From JACTUC01 sp964477685 (GTDB lineage: Archaea > Thermoproteota > Methanomethylicia > Methanomethylicales > Methanomethylicaceae), in the NCBI GenBank assembly GCA_964477685.1, contig CAYZHK010000008.1, positions 1-31,440 on the forward strand: a stretch of 31,440 nt of DNA, read 5' to 3'. Made by a program: the position numbers and the translations under genes. Below the pieces are notes generated by a model that ran no database searches, had not been told where the DNA came from, and saw only the letters and a program-made list of their open reading frames with translations. This document shows positions 30,048-31,440 of this stretch, piece after piece; position 1 is the stretch's first letter, and the number at the start of each line of letters is the position of its first letter.

Positions 30048-30867
30048 CTTCAGCGATTCCCTCCTGTGTAGGCCTGAACCTCTTGAAGTTGGGGAGAGGA
30101 AAAGTCTCTTCCGGCGCCAATATAAGCTCTCCCATCATCGCCTCGGAGAGTATTGGCTTTGAGCCGAAGCTTCCTTCGGGAGGAAGGGCAGTCCTGTCGC
30201 CCTCGGCCAACAGCCCCAGCGCCCGCGAGAGGCCTGCCTCCATGGTCATCAGCCCTCCGAGCCCCTCTGGGTCGCCCTCCCTCACCATCCTGCCACCTTC
30301 CAGAACCAGATGGCCGGCGAGGTGCCATGTGGGCTGCGCCAGCTCGGGGTAGCGCTCCGCGAACTGCTGGAGGGGGGCCTTCAGTTTGCGCCCCGATCTG
30401 ATCGGCGATAGGTGGAAGGCGGCTTCAATCCTCCCCTCAAGGGAGAGGGCGCCCTCGCCCCGCCTCACCACGGTGAAGCCGCCGGAGATGGCATTCATGG
30501 CCCTCGAGAGGGTGAGGAACGAGCGTTCGTCGGGGGTTGAGAGGGCGAGGACCAGCTCTGCGGGTGACTCGTGAAGGCGGTTAGCGTAGATGACGGAAGC
30601 CGCAGCCAGGAAATCGTTCTCCCTCGGATCGGAAAACTGCGAGACCAGGCGCAGGTCCTCCAGGGCGCCTATGCGCTCAAGGGCCCGGGCGAGGGCACGG
30701 CGAAGCGGAGGATGGGAGACGGGCACAGCGGGTGCATCGGATGGCCGACCGATCAGCTTCACAGGGGTGAAGGAGTCCAGTGCGGAGAGGAGAACAGGGT
30801 TGTTGAGGTGCGAGTAGGCCTCCCCCAGGACTGGTACCGAGAAGGGGATGGCGAGCTTGAGCTCCAA
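30034..30867 (-). CDS. Diverged GHMP-kinase protein, mevalonate-kinase-like
   Basis: 277 residues. The N terminus (AIPFSVPVLGEAYSHLNNPVLLSALDSF) aligns in pattern with the mevalonate kinase start (A-x-G-K-V-x-x-x-G-E-H...P-A-x-x-x-A-I-D), and REGDPEGLGGLMTMEAGLSRALGLL with its C-terminal region. The catalytic motifs are eroded: the ATP-binding P-x-x-x-G-L-G-S-S-A is only SDPRENDFLAAASV, and the G-A-x-x-T-G-A-G-G-G region is GSFGSKPILSEAMMGEL. The position before IPK is where mevalonate kinase usually lies. It may be a much-altered enzyme of a modified mevalonate pathway, a non-catalytic partner, or inactive. It starts at ATG 30867, 43 nt after the MEMO gene. Confidence 0.55.
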   Translation of the reverse strand: MELKLAIPFSVPVLGEAYSHLNNPVLLSALDSFTPVKLIGRPSDAPAVPVSHPPLRRALARALERIGALEDLRLVSQFSDPRENDFLAAASVIYANRLHESPAELVLALSTPDERSFLTLSRAMNAISGGFTVVRRGEGALSLEGRIEAAFHLSPIRSGRKLKAPLQQFAERYPELAQPTWHLAGHLVLEGGRMVREGDPEGLGGLMTMEAGLSRALGLLAEGDRTALPPEGSFGSKPILSEAMMGELILAPEETFPLPNFKRFRPTQEGIAEDDQG

Positions 30868-30910
30868 GGGAGGGCCTCCGTGTATTTGAGAATATGGGAC
30901 TTCGGATTAA

Positions 30911-31440
30911 TTAGTGCTTCATGGCAAAGGAGCCGTAGCCCACGACCTCCCCCTTGCTGCCCGAGGTGTCCCCCGAGGTTGCGTAGCAGAGCTTCTCGGC
31001 GGTTCGGGCGCCCATGGCCTTGGCAGCGGTCATGGTAGCCATGACGGGGCCGGGTCCGCACATGCTGACCTCCTCCCTCTCGACGGTTGCGCCCACCGCG
31101 GCTGGCTCCATCCCCAGGATGGCTTCCGCAACCTTGGAATCCTTCAGGTAGGCCACGGAGTAGGGCTCATAGTGGGAGAAATCGGTGCTGGCCACCAGCA
31201 GTGCGCTGGCAGGGTCGAGGGATTTGGCGACGGCGCTGCCAAGCTCGGCAGATGTTTCGGTGTCCTGGAGCATCATGCAGATGGGGATTATCCTGAAGCC
31301 CTCGCCCAGCACATACTGGAGGAACGGGAGCTGGACCTCGACCGAGTGTTCGAAGAGGTGGGCCTCGCTGTCCAGCTCTCCAACCCCCTGGTCGGCAATG
31401 GACCTGGCCAGCTGCCTCTCCACAGGGATCTTCCCCAGCG
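30911..31440 (-). CDS. MEMO/AmmeMemoRadiSam B family protein, 5' end outside the window
   Basis: The frame is open through the right edge, so the N terminus is missing; 175 C-terminal residues are visible, starting LGKIPVERQLA. Family marks are LFEHSVEVQLPFLQY, IIPICMMLQD, VASTDFSHYEPY and MCGPGPVMATMTAAKAMGA, ending YGSFAMKH. The archaeal MEMO proteins resemble extradiol dioxygenases, but their chemistry is unknown; they often lie next to the mevalonate kinase/IPK genes, as here. It is the first visible gene of the isoprenoid run. Confidence 0.9.
   Translation of the reverse strand, partial: LGKIPVERQLARSIADQGVGELDSEAHLFEHSVEVQLPFLQYVLGEGFRIIPICMMLQDTETSAELGSAVAKSLDPASALLVASTDFSHYEPYSVAYLKDSKVAEAILGMEPAAVGATVEREEVSMCGPGPVMATMTAAKAMGARTAEKLCYATSGDTSGSKGEVVGYGSFAMKH

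Noticed and set aside
1..31440. CRISPR arrays, insertion sequences, prophage or integrase genes
   Set aside because: No regularly spaced repeats, transposase motifs or integrase sequences were seen anywhere in the window.

Overview
The window is archaeal: nearly every gene is an informational or housekeeping gene with no bacterial form (ribosomal proteins eL15, eS1, eS31, eS24, eS6, eL24, eS28, eL8; aIF2 gamma; aIF5B; Rpo7; Spt4; KEOPS subunits; RNase P Pop5-type subunit). The isoprenoid genes are also the archaeal set (isopentenyl phosphate kinase, type 2 IPP isomerase, prenyl synthase). The DNA is GC-rich, genes are tightly packed with many 4-bp ATGA overlaps, Shine-Dalgarno sites are of the GGTGA(TC) type, and TTG/GTG starts are common. 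A euryarchaeal, possibly Thermoplasmata-related organism is a reasonable guess but is not proven by the window.

Layout. 1-2278: a CBS-domain regulator (cut by the edge) and a citrate/isopropylmalate-synthase-type enzyme. 2556-4014: a piece of the archaeal exosome/RNase P superoperon (eL15, DUF54 RNA-binding protein, Pop5). 4030-5291: SerA-type dehydrogenase and an orphan iron-sulfur domain. 5454-6665: YchF GTPase on the + strand. 6666-11140: small archaeal protein, B12-type radical SAM protein, and the GlmU-like/GlmM pair for nucleotide sugars. 11193-16856: a translation/KEOPS cluster read on the - strand (eS24, eS31, Kae1, Bud32, RdgB, uS15, RecJ-like DHH protein, Pcc1, eS1). 17117-18358: glutamate dehydrogenase on the + strand. 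18372-21817: dephospho-CoA kinase, Spt4, Rpo7, PIN nuclease, aIF2 gamma, eS6. 21922-25311: aIF5B, Ndk, eL24, eS28, eL8. 25383-27104: glutamyl-tRNA synthetase. 27200-31440: an isoprenoid operon (MEMO protein, diverged mevalonate-kinase-like protein, IPK, IPP isomerase, prenyl synthase).

The main discovery is in the aIF5B gene (infB). The continuous reading frame lacks the GTPase P-loop. The missing first 38 codons lie just upstream in the same frame, separated from the rest by 27 nt (23584-23610, - strand) that contain an in-frame TGA. These 27 nt and their flanks fold into a textbook bulge-helix-bulge: a 6-bp outer helix, a 4-bp central helix between two 3-nt bulges, and an 8-bp inner helix with a 4-nt loop. 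Cutting after the second nucleotide of each bulge removes exactly the 27 nt and restores the conserved switch I sequence GAM-TQHIGA. This is a predicted archaeal pre-mRNA intron in a translation initiation factor, placed directly before the invariant switch I threonine.

Other points of interest are a mevalonate-kinase-like protein with eroded ATP motifs in the isoprenoid operon, an orphan GltD-type Fe-S domain lacking two cysteines, a long repetitive tail on eL8, an aIF2 gamma zinc knuckle with half its cysteines, and an AT-rich spacer with repeated inverted motifs upstream of the citrate-synthase-like gene.
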